DNA of 64,000 nucleotides, from assembly GCF_900129445.1 (NCBI RefSeq), contig NZ_FQVT01000002.1, positions 495,027 to 559,026 on the forward strand. The letters are read 5' to 3'. The first letter of the stretch is position 1, and each line of letters begins with the position of its first letter. The notes below the pieces were generated by a model. The model was not told where the DNA came from and made no database searches. It saw only the letters and a program-made list of their open reading frames with translations. The position numbers were made by a program, and so were the translations under genes. This stretch comes from Salegentibacter echinorum. GTDB taxonomy: Bacteria > Bacteroidota > Bacteroidia > Flavobacteriales > Flavobacteriaceae. Of this stretch, positions 7,327 to 16,191 are shown piece by piece.

Positions 7327-9414
7327 CTAATTTATCGTTGCACCTGGTTCCACCCCGTCTTCATCGGGATTTACGAAGACCAATTTTCCCTGGGCATTTT
7401 CTGTCATTAGGATCATTCCCTCGCTGGCAACACCCCTTAATTTTCTTGGGGCTAGATTGGCTAAAACAGTTACTTTTTTACCTAGAATGTTTTCCGCTTT
7501 ATAATGCTCGGCAATTCCGGAAACTACCGTTCTTTTATCGAGACCGGTATCCACTTTAATTACCATTAATTTTTTGGTTTTTGGCATTTTATGAGCTTCT
7601 ATGATGGTACCTACACGAAGGTCCATTTTAGTGAAATCTTCAAAAGAAGCAGTTTCTTTTTGTGGTTCTACTTCTTTGTCTGCCGCGGCGTTAGCTGTTT
7701 TTGTAGCTTCCAATTTATCCAATTGTTTTTCAATTTCTTTATCTTCTATCTTGCTAAAAAGTAGTTCTGCTTTTCCAATTTGATGTCCACCGGGGAGCAG
7801 GGAGTCCCGGGTAGCTATCTTATCCCATTGCGAATATTCCTCGCCAGAAAGTTTGCTCTCTGCATCGGTGAAGTTGAGCATCTTTTGAAGTTTCGCTGAA
7901 GAAAACGGTAAGAAAGGTTCACTTAATGTAGCCAGGGCAGAAGCAATTTGCAAGGCCACATACATCACGGTTTTCACCCGTTCTTCATCTGTTTTAATTA
8001 GTTTCCAGGGTTCTTCATCGGCCAGGTATTTATTGCCCAAACGCGCCAGGTTCATAAGTTCTGCCTGGGCTTCCCTAAAGCGGTATTTTTCAATAGAACT
8101 GGCAATAACGGCGGGATAAGCCTTTAGCTCGGCAATGGTTTGCTCGTCAACTTCAGAATATTCGTTTGGTTTTGGAACTATTCCCGAGTAATATTTATTG
8201 GTAAGTACCACTACGCGGTTTATAAAATTACCAAAAATGGCCACTAATTCATTGTTGTTTCGCGCCTGGAAATCCTTCCAGGTAAAATCGTTGTCTTTAG
8301 TTTCAGGTGCATTGGCGGTTAAAGCGTAACGTAAAACGTCCTGTTTATGGGGAAAGTCTTCAAGGTACTCGTGTAACCAAACCGCCCAATTTTTGGAGGT
8401 AGATAATTTTTTGCCTTCCAGGTTAAGGAATTCGTTTGCCGGTACATTCTCCGGTAAAATAAACTCGCCATGTGCTTTAAGCATTACCGGGAAAATAATA
8501 CAGTGAAATACAATATTATCTTTACCAATAAAATGGATAAGCCTGGTGTTTTCGTCTTTCCAATAAGGTTTCCAGTCCTTTCCTTCTCGTTCGGCCCATT
8601 CTTTTGTAGAAGAAATATAGCCAATTGGTGCGTCAAACCATACGTAGAGCACCTTTCCGTCGCCACCTTCAACAGGCACGGGAATTCCCCAATCGAGATC
8701 GCGGGTTACCGCACGGGCGCGCAAACCGTCATTTAACCAGGACTTTACCTGGCCGTGTACATTGCTTTTCCAGTCGTGAGCGTGGCCTTTTACAATCCAT
8801 TCATCCAGCCACTCCTGGTATTGGTCTAAAGGTAAAAACCAGTGTCGTGTTTCTTTCAAAGACGGCACCTCTCCGGTAATTGCCGATTTGGGATTGATAA
8901 GGTCTGTGGCATTTAGCGAAGTGCCACAACTCTCACATTGGTCACCATAAGCTTCTTCATTGCCACACTTTGGGCATGTACCGGTTACAAACCTATCAGC
9001 CAAAAACTGCCCGGCTTTATCATCGTATAACTGCTTGGTCGTTTCTTCAATAAACTTTCCGTTTTCATACATTGTCTTGAAAAATTCTGAAGCAGTATCG
9101 TGATGAACTTTTGCTGAGGTTCGGGAATAATTATTGAAAGAAATCCCAAACTCTTTGAAGGATTCCCTTATTATTCCGTCGTATTTATCGACAATATCCT
9201 GGGGGGTAACGCCTTCTTTTTTTGCTTTTATGGTAATTGGTACTCCGTGCTCATCGCTTCCGCATACAAAAGCCACATCATTTCCCTGCATTCGCAAATA
9301 GCGCGCGTAGATATCGGCGGGGACATAAACCCCGGCGAGGTGCCCAATATGAATAGGTCCGTTGGTGTATGGTAATGCTGCGGTAATCGTGTATCGCTCT
9401 GGAGAATTGCTCAT
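7327..9414 (-). CDS. metG: Methionine--tRNA ligase
   Basis: Class I aminoacyl-tRNA synthetase, 695 residues, charging tRNA-Met with methionine in the cytoplasm. It shows the HIGH motif in [11 protein letters not shown], a zinc knuckle CPKCGN...CESCG, the KMSKS equivalent KLSTS, an alpha-helical anticodon-binding domain, and a C-terminal tRNA-binding OB domain ([19 protein letters not shown]) typical of dimeric MetRS. A Lys/Ala/Glu-rich linker joins the last two. Length is normal for the long bacterial form. Confidence 0.98.
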   Translation of the reverse strand: MSNSPERYTITAALPYTNGPIHIGHLAGVYVPADIYARYLRMQGNDVAFVCGSDEHGVPITIKAKKEGVTPQDIVDKYDGIIRESFKEFGISFNNYSRTSAKVHHDTASEFFKTMYENGKFIEETTKQLYDDKAGQFLADRFVTGTCPKCGNEEAYGDQCESCGTSLNATDLINPKSAITGEVPSLKETRHWFLPLDQYQEWLDEWIVKGHAHDWKSNVHGQVKSWLNDGLRARAVTRDLDWGIPVPVEGGDGKVLYVWFDAPIGYISSTKEWAEREGKDWKPYWKDENTRLIHFIGKDNIVFHCIIFPVMLKAHGEFILPENVPANEFLNLEGKKLSTSKNWAVWLHEYLEDFPHKQDVLRYALTANAPETKDNDFTWKDFQARNNNELVAIFGNFINRVVVLTNKYYSGIVPKPNEYSEVDEQTIAELKAYPAVIASSIEKYRFREAQAELMNLARLGNKYLADEEPWKLIKTDEERVKTVMYVALQIASALATLSEPFLPFSSAKLQKMLNFTDAESKLSGEEYSQWDKIATRDSLLPGGHQIGKAELLFSKIEDKEIEKQLDKLEATKTANAAADKEVEPQKETASFEDFTKMDLRVGTIIEAHKMPKTKKLMVIKVDTGLDKRTVVSGIAEHYKAENILGKKVTVLANLAPRKLRGVASEGMILMTENAQGKLVFVNPDEDGVEPGATIN

Positions 9415-9644
9415 TTACTTTAAATTTTATGAAGCTGTAAAGGTAAGCAACTCCATAAAAATAGGCGTTAAATTCTTGTAAAACACGTGGACGGTCTTGT
9501 AATAGTTTCTAATTTTAATTTTTCAAAATTCTTAGGAAGTTTTTCTTCTGAAATTGAGAACTAACCAATAAATTTAGTGTAGCGCTAAGTTCAATATAAA
9601 CTGAATACAGGCTACGCGATTTTATAAAACCAATACACCAATTT

Positions 9645-10208
9645 ATGAAAAAGATCTTTGTACTTATTGCGCTGATAACACTTGCGGCCTGCGGAAATAA
9701 AAATGTATCTAAAGATAGGTTTTTCGCAGAAAATATTAAGGATATGAATGCCGAAGAACTTGCCAAAACTTACCCCGAGGCCAATATCTATGAGGACTCG
9801 GGAATGTTTGAGGAAGGAAGTGTAGAACGCGCCTTTAGTGTGTTGTATCCCGATACTCCAAATGAGCTTCATGTTACATGGAAGGACAGTGACCGCACCA
9901 AAATACACGATATCCGGTTTTCTAAAGACGGTAAATGGAAAACTAAAAAAGGGATTAAAATTGGGACTACTTATGAAGCTTTAAACAAGCTTAATAAAAA
10001 AGAAATCTCTTTCTATGGCTTTGGCTGGGATTATGGCGGTGCCGTAATGTGGAATGAAGGTGAGCTGGAAGATTCCGGTATACGTGTCTTTTTAGCTCCG
10101 GGAGATCAGGTGGCCAATAAGTATTACGGAGATCGCATTGTAAAAGCAACTTCAGATGAAATAAAAGCGCTTAATCTTAAGGTAACCAGTATTATGTTGG
10201 TGGAATAA
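9645..10208 (+). CDS. Hypothetical lipoprotein
   Basis: Protein of 187 residues. It starts with a lipoprotein signal peptide (MKKIFVLIALITLAACGNK; lipobox LAAC with Cys16), so it is probably anchored in the cell envelope. The mature part is a mixed alpha/beta sequence with GWDYGGAVMWNEGELEDSG near residue 130. I do not recognise the family. It has its own upstream region of about 230 bp with no recognised feature, and yraN follows 64 bp later on the same strand. Confidence 0.75.
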   Translation: MKKIFVLIALITLAACGNKNVSKDRFFAENIKDMNAEELAKTYPEANIYEDSGMFEEGSVERAFSVLYPDTPNELHVTWKDSDRTKIHDIRFSKDGKWKTKKGIKIGTTYEALNKLNKKEISFYGFGWDYGGAVMWNEGELEDSGIRVFLAPGDQVANKYYGDRIVKATSDEIKALNLKVTSIMLVE

Positions 10209-10272
10209 AAGTTTTCTATAATTACTGAAAATCCCTTAATAGACAATTGCCCAATAAATTCTAAATTTCTAA

Positions 10273-10635
10273 ATGGCACAGCACAATGCTTTGGGAGAAT
10301 TTGGGGAACGCCTGGCAGAAAACCATCTTGTAAAAAAGGGGTATAAAATTCTTGCTAAAAATTATGTTCATAATAAAGCAGAAATAGATATTTTAGCCAG
10401 GATCACCAATACTTTGGTAGTAGTAGAGGTGAAAACACGTAGTACTCCAGATTTTGGAGATCCCCAAAGTTTTGTAAAGCCTAAACAAATCAGGCAGCTT
10501 GTAAAGGCTGCCGATTTTTTTCTCAATGATAATAACCTGGACCTGGAAACGCGATTTGATATAGTGGCGATCATTAAAAATAAAGCCGGGATACAGGTGC
10601 AGCATTTGGAAGATGCTTTTTATCATTTTGAGTAA
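10273..10635 (+). CDS. YraN (UPF0102) family nuclease-like protein
   Basis: Protein of 120 residues with the UPF0102 pattern: GEFGERLAENHLVKKGYKIL, then NKAEIDILARITNTLVVVEVKTR. The E...D...ExK arrangement is the PD-(D/E)xK nuclease core shared with Holliday-junction resolvases. The cellular role of the family is not settled. It ends just before a CCTCACAG-type hairpin shared with the convergent M13 peptidase gene. Confidence 0.88.
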   Translation: MAQHNALGEFGERLAENHLVKKGYKILAKNYVHNKAEIDILARITNTLVVVEVKTRSTPDFGDPQSFVKPKQIRQLVKAADFFLNDNNLDLETRFDIVAIIKNKAGIQVQHLEDAFYHFE

Positions 10636-10641
10636 AAAAAA

Positions 10642-10672
10642 GTCCTCACAGGTCTCTGAGACCAGTGAGGAC
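10642..10672. terminator. CCTCACAG-type bidirectional hairpin
   Basis: GTCCTCAC (10642-10649) pairs with GTGAGGAC (10665-10672), and GGTCTC/GAGACC pairs inside. Poly-A precedes it on the plus strand, giving a U-run for minus-strand transcripts. It lies between convergent yraN and the M13 peptidase. Confidence 0.7.
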
Positions 10673-10692
10673 TATATATTCAAGAAATCTTA

Positions 10693-12762
10693 TTACCAGA
10701 TCTTTACTCTGTCTTCTGGAGCTACATACATCTCATCACCTTCTTTAATATCGAATGCGGTGTAAAATGCGTCTATATTTTGAAGCGGTACATAAGCGCG
10801 GTACATTCCCGGGGAATGTGGATCGGTTTTAATTTTGTTTTTTAAAGCCTCATCGCGCATTTTTGTTCTCCAAACGGTGGCCCAGGATAGGAAGAAACGT
10901 TGCTCTGGAGTATAACCATCAATCTTACCTGGATTTCCGTGTTCTTTAAGATGAATTTGAAGTCCGTCGTAAGCAGCATTAACACCACCAAGGTCACCAA
11001 TATTTTCACCCAGGGTAAATTGTCCGTTAATATAAACACTGTCCAGAACTTCAATATTGCTGTATTGATCTGCCAGGTCTTTTCCTAAGGCTTCAAATTT
11101 TTCCAGGTCTTTATCTGTCCACCAGTTGTTCAGGTTTCCTTCAGCATCAAATCTAGCACCACTATCATCAAAACCGTGCGAAATTTCGTGACCAATTACA
11201 GCGCCAATTCCACCGTAATTAACAGCAGCATCGGCTTTGTAATCATAGAATGGAGGCTGCAAAATAGCGGCCGGGAATACAATTTCGTTATAGCTTGGGT
11301 TGTAATAAGCGTTCACAGTTTGTGGGGGCATAAACCATTCGGTTTTATCAACGGGTTGTCCAAGGTCTGCCATATTATCGGCTACGCGCCATTTGCTGGC
11401 ATTCATCATATTTTGGAAATAAGAACCATCATCTTCAACAGCTACAATTTCAAGATCGCTATAATCTTTCCAATCATCTGGATAGCCCACTTTAATGGTG
11501 GTAGTGCTTAATTTCTCTTTGGCTTTTTCTTTGGTTTTTTCATCCATCCAGCTCAAATTGTCTATTCGGCTCTCGTAAGCTTTAATGAGGTTGGATATCA
11601 TTTCCTGGGCTTTATCTTTTGCTTCGGCCGGGAAATGTTCTTCTACATACAATTTTCCAAGCGCTTCACCTACAGTTCTGTTTACCGTTTTTAAGGCACG
11701 TTCTTTTCTAGGACGCTGCTCTTGTGCACCGCGAAGGGTTTTGTTGTAAAATTCCCAATTGGCGGTTTCAATTTCTGTAGAAAGTGTTCCAGCAGCATCG
11801 TTGAAAATGCTCCATTTTAAATAATCTTTCCAATCTTCTACATTATTTTTTGCGAAAACCTGTTGCATTGCCTCTATATATTTAGGTTGAGAAACAATGA
11901 TGGTATCCAGGTCTTTTGCACCTATATCGTTAAAATAGGTACTCCACTCAATAGCCGGAGCCATTTTTTGAAGTTCAGAAACAGTCTTCGGATTGTAGGT
12001 TTTACGGGCATCTCGGCGCTCAACTTTATCTAGCCGAGGTTCTGCAAGATTAGTTTCAAAAGCAAGGATTCTTTTTGCCGCATCTGCCGCTTCTTCTTCC
12101 GAATAATCTATATACTGAAGCATTCTGGTAATGTGCTCCTTGTATTTTTCTCGTTTTTCTTTAGAATCGGAATCATTGGCAACATAGTAATCCCTGTCTG
12201 GCAAGCCTAAACCTGCTGGATAAAGGTAAGCGGCGTTCATATTGCTGTTTTTAGCATCGGCACGAACTCCAAAAGAGAAAAAGCCTGCACCACCATATTC
12301 CTGCATTTCGGTAAGGAAATTTTGTAAATCTTCTTTGTTTTCTATGGCATCAACTTTATCCAGGTAAGGCTTTACCGGTTTTACTCCGTGTTTATTTCGG
12401 CTTGCGGTATCCATAATCGTGTTGTAAAGCTGTACCGCTTTTGCTTGGTCGCTGGAAAGGTCTAAACTGTCGTTGTTTGATGCACCTTCCAATAATGCAA
12501 GGGCGTTTTCATCTGTTCGGTCCCTTAGTTCCATAAAACTTCCCCAGGTAGTTTGATCTGAAGGAATTTCAGTAGAATCTACCCATTTTCCGTTTACATA
12601 ACGGAAAAAGTCGTCCTGTGGGGAAACGGTAGTATCCATATAGGCCATATTGATGCCGTGGATGGTTTCTTTTTCTTTAGTCTCTTTTTTATCGTTTTGG
12701 CAGCTCGTGAGACCGGCAATGCCAAGAGCCGATAGAAAAAATACTTTAGTTGCTTTTTTCAT
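10693..12762 (-). CDS. M13 (neprilysin-like) metallopeptidase lipoprotein
   Basis: Zinc endopeptidase of the M13/PepO family, 689 residues. A lipoprotein signal (FFLSALGIAGLTSCQND) predicts attachment to the envelope. The long N-terminal M13_N domain starts with DTTVSPQDDFFRYVNGKW. The catalytic domain has VNAYYNPSYNEIVFPAAIL, the zinc motif HEISH (residues 525-529) and GENIGDLGG supplying the third ligand and catalytic Asp. It ends in VKIW, the usual family terminus. It probably degrades oligopeptides in the periplasm or at the cell surface. Confidence 0.95.
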   Translation of the reverse strand: MKKATKVFFLSALGIAGLTSCQNDKKETKEKETIHGINMAYMDTTVSPQDDFFRYVNGKWVDSTEIPSDQTTWGSFMELRDRTDENALALLEGASNNDSLDLSSDQAKAVQLYNTIMDTASRNKHGVKPVKPYLDKVDAIENKEDLQNFLTEMQEYGGAGFFSFGVRADAKNSNMNAAYLYPAGLGLPDRDYYVANDSDSKEKREKYKEHITRMLQYIDYSEEEAADAAKRILAFETNLAEPRLDKVERRDARKTYNPKTVSELQKMAPAIEWSTYFNDIGAKDLDTIIVSQPKYIEAMQQVFAKNNVEDWKDYLKWSIFNDAAGTLSTEIETANWEFYNKTLRGAQEQRPRKERALKTVNRTVGEALGKLYVEEHFPAEAKDKAQEMISNLIKAYESRIDNLSWMDEKTKEKAKEKLSTTTIKVGYPDDWKDYSDLEIVAVEDDGSYFQNMMNASKWRVADNMADLGQPVDKTEWFMPPQTVNAYYNPSYNEIVFPAAILQPPFYDYKADAAVNYGGIGAVIGHEISHGFDDSGARFDAEGNLNNWWTDKDLEKFEALGKDLADQYSNIEVLDSVYINGQFTLGENIGDLGGVNAAYDGLQIHLKEHGNPGKIDGYTPEQRFFLSWATVWRTKMRDEALKNKIKTDPHSPGMYRAYVPLQNIDAFYTAFDIKEGDEMYVAPEDRVKIW

Positions 12763-12982
12763 GTGTGGTTTGAATTATTAAAATTTTGATGCTAAAATAC
12801 TAAAAAACAGTATATGTGGCGATTCTTCTTTTTAATTAAGCTTTATAGGTTTGCCCTGTTTTTAGATATACCGTTTTCGTTAATGACTTGAATTATAATA
12901 CTAAATTAAGTGTTGTAATTTCTTGCACGATTGCTACAAAAGCACCCAAAAATAAAATTAATAGTGTAGTTTGGTTTTATAA

Positions 12983-13471
12983 TCACTTTTTATACGTATT
13001 TATTAAATTTTTGTCGAATTTCTTCTTCATCTTGGTCACAGCCTGTACATCTTCGTTGGGAATCGTAATAGATAATACGTAATGCGCAATTTTCCAGTCA
13101 TTTCCAGTCTTTTCCAAAACGCCAGAACCACGACAAATTCCCATTTGCGTAATTAATAGCTCATCAAACCAGGCGATTTTGGTATTCTCGCTAGTGTAAA
13201 TATTTCGTTCTAAAGTCTCAAAACTCCAGGCTTTACCTTTATCAAAATGAGGTTTTGCAAATTTTTTAAAGGCTTCGTTTTGCCAGTTCTCTGTAGCATC
13301 GGTGCCAATAAAAACACCATCTTTTGTCATAAGACTAAAGTACTTTTTAAAATTGGCCTCTGCTGCTGCCTGGTGCCACTGGTCTAAAACGCTGTTTATT
13401 TCAACATTTTGCTGGGCTGCAATATTTATGCTAAATAAACTGGCGATAAAAAAGAAAACAATTTTTTGCAT
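12983..13471 (-). CDS. Secreted NTF2-like (SnoaL-type) protein
   Basis: Protein of 162 residues with a cleavable signal peptide (MQKIVFFFIASLFSINIAAQQ). It is followed by an NTF2-like cone fold: VLDQWHQAAAEANFKKYFSLMTKDGVFIGTDA, then IAWFDELL and a C-terminal DWKIAHYVLSI strand. Similar flavobacterial proteins carry the SnoaL-like label without a defined function. No catalytic residues can be assigned. A same-strand lipoprotein gene lies downstream with a 512-bp centre-to-centre offset and its own upstream space. Confidence 0.75.
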   Translation of the reverse strand: MQKIVFFFIASLFSINIAAQQNVEINSVLDQWHQAAAEANFKKYFSLMTKDGVFIGTDATENWQNEAFKKFAKPHFDKGKAWSFETLERNIYTSENTKIAWFDELLITQMGICRGSGVLEKTGNDWKIAHYVLSITIPNEDVQAVTKMKKKFDKNLINTYKK

Positions 13472-13547
13472 TAAAATAGGTTTGAATACTCGATAATCGA
13501 GATTTGTCTTTATATTTATAGTGCACCTGGAGGTGCATCCAAGGAGT

Positions 13548-14105
13548 TTAATCTACAAACAGGCTATCGGCAGGAATGCTATCCCTTTCAACTTCAAACC
13601 TGTCTAGTTCGGCTTCAAATTCTTCCAGTGTTTTAAGGAATAGTTCATTGAGCTGAATTTTAAAATTGTTGAATTCCGTGGGAATTTCACTCGCGGTTCT
13701 TGTAATTTTTTCAGCATCTAATTTTCGTCTATAGGCCAGTTGCTCTAAAGTTTTTGCCTTGGTTAAAATAACACTAAGGCGGGCATGTACAGCTTTAGAG
13801 TCTAAAGAATCTGGCACTGTATTGCGCAGGCTTTCCATAATTTGGGCCAATGGCCTGGCACTTTCTATTGTCTCGCCAAGGCTGGCACCTTTTAGTTTGT
13901 CTATTTCATTTTGAGCAGCTATATATGCCAACCATTCCAGAGCCTGCTCCCTGGCTTCTGGCAATAAATTCACCTCTTCCCTTGTTGAAGGTATAGGCTG
14001 GCTTAATGTGGTAGAATCTAGAGAAGAGTACGACATTTCATCACTAGCAGACTTTTCACCACAGGAGTAGAGAAGCACAACAAAACTAAAAACCAGTTTT
14101 TTCAT
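13548..14105 (-). CDS. Hypothetical helical lipoprotein
   Basis: Protein of 185 residues with a lipoprotein signal (MKKLVFSFVVLLYSCGEKS; lipobox LYSC). The rest is strongly helical and charged, with heptad-like runs (ILTKAKTLEQLAYRRKLDAEK, FLKTLEEFEAELDRFEVERD), suggesting a helical bundle or coiled coil facing the periplasm. I do not recognise the family. The start faces the divergent upstream region holding REP-like and MITE-like repeats. Confidence 0.7.
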   Translation of the reverse strand: MKKLVFSFVVLLYSCGEKSASDEMSYSSLDSTTLSQPIPSTREEVNLLPEAREQALEWLAYIAAQNEIDKLKGASLGETIESARPLAQIMESLRNTVPDSLDSKAVHARLSVILTKAKTLEQLAYRRKLDAEKITRTASEIPTEFNNFKIQLNELFLKTLEEFEAELDRFEVERDSIPADSLFVD

Positions 14106-14189
14106 ACTAACAAAGTTAATCTAAATTCAAACAGGAGCAATAATTTTCTCAAACCTTCATTTTCTGTCGCTAATTTTTAATCGCGGGGC

Positions 14190-14282
14190 GATAGCCAAGG
14201 GTTTAATTCCCCGGGGCTTGCCTCGAAATAAAAGAGCTTTTTCGGAAGCATACCTCGCACCCTTGGGTCGAGGTTGTTGATT
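14190..14282. repeat. REP-like intergenic repeat, copy 2
   Basis: About 93 bp, matching copy 1 at 1859-1954. ACCTCG (14252-14257) and CGAGGT (14269-14274) form a hairpin enclosing ACCC/GGGT. Alternatively CCAAGGGT (14195-14202) can pair perfectly with ACCCTTGG (14259-14266), an exclusive second fold. A MITE copy follows within about 12 bp. Confidence 0.7.
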
Positions 14283-14291
14283 TAGAAGCGT

Positions 14292-14490
14292 TGTTGATGT
14301 CCGGTAAAGACAAATTAATTAGTAACCTTTCTTTTATAGCAAGAGCTCAAAGCGATTTCACAATTATTCCCCGTGCTATTTACAAAACTGCAAAACAATG
14401 AATTAATTGAACAATATTATTTCTGAAGAATAAAGGTTTTTAATTAGTTACAATTTAGTCTTTCTCTTTTTTTAAACATCGTCTTGATGG
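14292..14490 (+). mobile_element. MITE-like element, decayed copy A
   Basis: The left end TGTCCGGTAAAGA is identical to the terminal inverted repeat of the family. Internal blocks TTATAGCAAG, AGCGATTTCA and TTAGTTACAATTTAGTC match the other copies. The right inverted repeat is no longer recognisable, so the copy is truncated or mutated. It is inserted in the divergent region between a lipoprotein gene and the SDR gene at 14605. Confidence 0.65.
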
Positions 14491-14580
14491 CCATCGGGAT
14501 TATTTCTTTAAATCGGGCAATATTGAAAATAGAAACGTAGTTTTCGGGGATTTCGTTAGCCTTAGCTCTGTTTAAATAAA

Positions 14581-14588
14581 TATATTTG
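14581..14588 (+). promoter_or_regulatory. -7 promoter box of the SDR gene
   Basis: TATATTTG fits TAnnTTTG and lies 16 bp upstream of the ATG at 14605, implying a very short 5' leader. No -33 TTG at standard spacing. Confidence 0.45.
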
Positions 14589-14604
14589 CGGAAAAAATAA
14601 TACA

Positions 14605-15564
14605 ATGGCCGGAAAAATTTTAATTATAGGAGCTTGTGGGCAAATTGGAACCGAATTAACCTTAAAATTGCGGGAGAATTATGGTAATGAGCAGGTTGTT
14701 GCCAGCGATATTAGAGAAGGCAATGAAGAATTGATGCAGTCTGGTCCTTTTGAAACTATAGATGCAACAGATGGGAGGCTTATTGAAACTGTAATTGATA
14801 AATATAAGGTTAGTGAGGTTTATCTCATGGCGGCTATGCTAAGTGCAACTGCAGAAAAAGCGCCTATGAAAGCCTGGAACCTCAATATGGATTCTCTTTT
14901 TCATATACTAAACCTTGCTAAAGACAAGAAAATAAAAAAAGTATTCTGGCCTTCCAGTATTGCAGTTTTTGGTCCTACTACCCCAAAGGAACAAACGCCA
15001 CAAACCACCATTATGGAGCCCAGTACCGTTTATGGGATTAGTAAACAGACCGGGGAAAGATGGTGTAAATATTACCACGATAAATATGGGGTAGATGTAA
15101 GAAGTATGAGGTATCCCGGGATTATTAGTTATAAAACCCTACCCGGTGGTGGTACTACAGATTATGCCATAGAAATTTTCCACGAGGCACTTAAAAATAA
15201 AACCTATACCTCATTTTTAAGTGAAAACACCTCGTTGCCCATGATGTATATGAATGACGCCATAAAAGCAACCATAGATATTATGGAAGCACCTACTGAA
15301 ACGATTAGAGTGCGTTCTTCCTATAATCTTTCGGCTTTAAGTTTTACGCCAAAAATTCTTGCTGAAGCTATTAAAAAGGAAATTCCAGATTTTAAGATAG
15401 ATTACGCGCCAGATTTTAGACAGGAAATCGCCGGTACCTGGCCTTCCAGCATAGATGATTCGCAGGCAAGGGAAGACTGGCGATGGGAGCATGACTTCGA
15501 TTTGCAAAGTGTTGTAAAAGAAATGCTTGCCGGGGTAAAAGCACAATTTGCTGCTAAAATTTAA
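14605..15564 (+). CDS. NAD-dependent epimerase/dehydratase-type SDR, probable L-threonine 3-dehydrogenase
   Basis: Extended short-chain dehydrogenase of 319 residues. The Rossmann motif is GACGQIG near the N-terminus. Ser/Thr-rich PSSIAVFGPTTPKEQTPQ and the catalytic YGISK follow. The sequence AGTWPSSIDDSQAREDWRW near the C-terminus is characteristic of the UDP-epimerase-like L-threonine dehydrogenases. That enzyme oxidises threonine to 2-amino-3-oxobutyrate using NAD+. It is monocistronic, with a terminator shared with the convergent cold-shock gene. Confidence 0.85.
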   Translation: MAGKILIIGACGQIGTELTLKLRENYGNEQVVASDIREGNEELMQSGPFETIDATDGRLIETVIDKYKVSEVYLMAAMLSATAEKAPMKAWNLNMDSLFHILNLAKDKKIKKVFWPSSIAVFGPTTPKEQTPQTTIMEPSTVYGISKQTGERWCKYYHDKYGVDVRSMRYPGIISYKTLPGGGTTDYAIEIFHEALKNKTYTSFLSENTSLPMMYMNDAIKATIDIMEAPTETIRVRSSYNLSALSFTPKILAEAIKKEIPDFKIDYAPDFRQEIAGTWPSSIDDSQAREDWRWEHDFDLQSVVKEMLAGVKAQFAAKI

Positions 15565-15598
15565 TCGCAAATATTCTTTTAAACAGAAAATAAAAAAA

Positions 15599-15618
15599 GC
15601 CGCTTTTTAAAAAGCGGC
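15599..15618. terminator. Bidirectional hairpin terminator
   Basis: GCCGCTTTTT followed by its exact reverse complement AAAAAGCGGC, with A/T runs on both sides. Lies between the convergent SDR and cold-shock genes. Confidence 0.8.
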
Positions 15619-15648
15619 TTTTACAGTTCTTGAATAGGATAATATATA

Positions 15649-15843
15649 TTATTCTATAACGCGTACTTCTGCAGCGTTAACTCCTTTTCTTCCTTCTACT
15701 TCAACGTACTCCACTTTGTCACCTTCGTTAAGACTTTCGCCATCTAATCCGGTTACGTGTACGAAGATGTCTCTTCCTGTTTCGTCGTTGGTTATGAATC
15801 CGTATCCTTTAGACTCATTAAAAAATTTAACTGTACCTTCCAT
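15649..15843 (-). CDS. CspA-family cold-shock protein
   Basis: Single cold-shock domain of 64 residues with RNP1 KGYGFIT and RNP2 DIFVHVTG. Such proteins bind single-stranded RNA and DNA and melt RNA structures, notably at low temperature. The leader between the -7 box (15875-15882) and the ATG is about 30 nt, much shorter than the long thermosensing leader of E. coli cspA. Confidence 0.95.
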   Translation of the reverse strand: MEGTVKFFNESKGYGFITNDETGRDIFVHVTGLDGESLNEGDKVEYVEVEGRKGVNAAEVRVIE

Positions 15844-15874
15844 TGTAATAAAAAAATAAATAATTAATAAGTGG

Positions 15875-15882
15875 CAAAGTTA
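15875..15882 (-). promoter_or_regulatory. -7 promoter box of the cold-shock gene
   Basis: On the minus strand this reads TAACTTTG, matching TAnnTTTG, 31 bp upstream of the ATG. A TTG occurs 23 bp further upstream, slightly wider than usual. Confidence 0.45.
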
Positions 15883-15948
15883 GCATAATATAATTGAAGC
15901 GACCGCAAGAAAATGGTTTTTATTTTGAAAGTCTTTTAAAACCAACAT

Positions 15949-16188
15949 TTAATCTATACCCCGATCCTTCATTTTGTCCATATTTTCCTTGGTAAGCGTG
16001 TAGTCTTTTAGCTTTTTTCCTTTCCATCTCACATAGAGGAAAATAGGCATTAAAACAAAAGCACTGGCAAGTACAGCGATACCAATGATGCGATCCCCCA
16101 GTAGTACATCTTCAAAAGTCCGGTAATAAAAACCTGTTCCCAATGCTATAAGGATTAAAATTCCCAAAATCTTTAAAACGGTATTCAT
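15949..16188 (-). CDS. Small two-helix membrane protein
   Basis: Protein of 79 residues with two hydrophobic helices (TVLKILGILILIALGTGFYY and IIGIAVLASAFVLMPIFLYV) and a Lys-rich cytoplasmic tail (RWKGKKLKDYTLTKENMDKMKDRGID). It starts 3 bp after the stop of the CLC gene, so the two are almost certainly one transcript. Family not recognised; a link to the channel is suggested only by the arrangement. Confidence 0.7.
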   Translation of the reverse strand: MNTVLKILGILILIALGTGFYYRTFEDVLLGDRIIGIAVLASAFVLMPIFLYVRWKGKKLKDYTLTKENMDKMKDRGID

Positions 16189-16191
16189 AAT

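Noticed and set aside
12888..13082. 64-codon plus-strand frame between M13 peptidase and NTF2-like gene
   Set aside because: Low-complexity hydrophobic frame overlapping the 3' end of the NTF2-like gene; no support.
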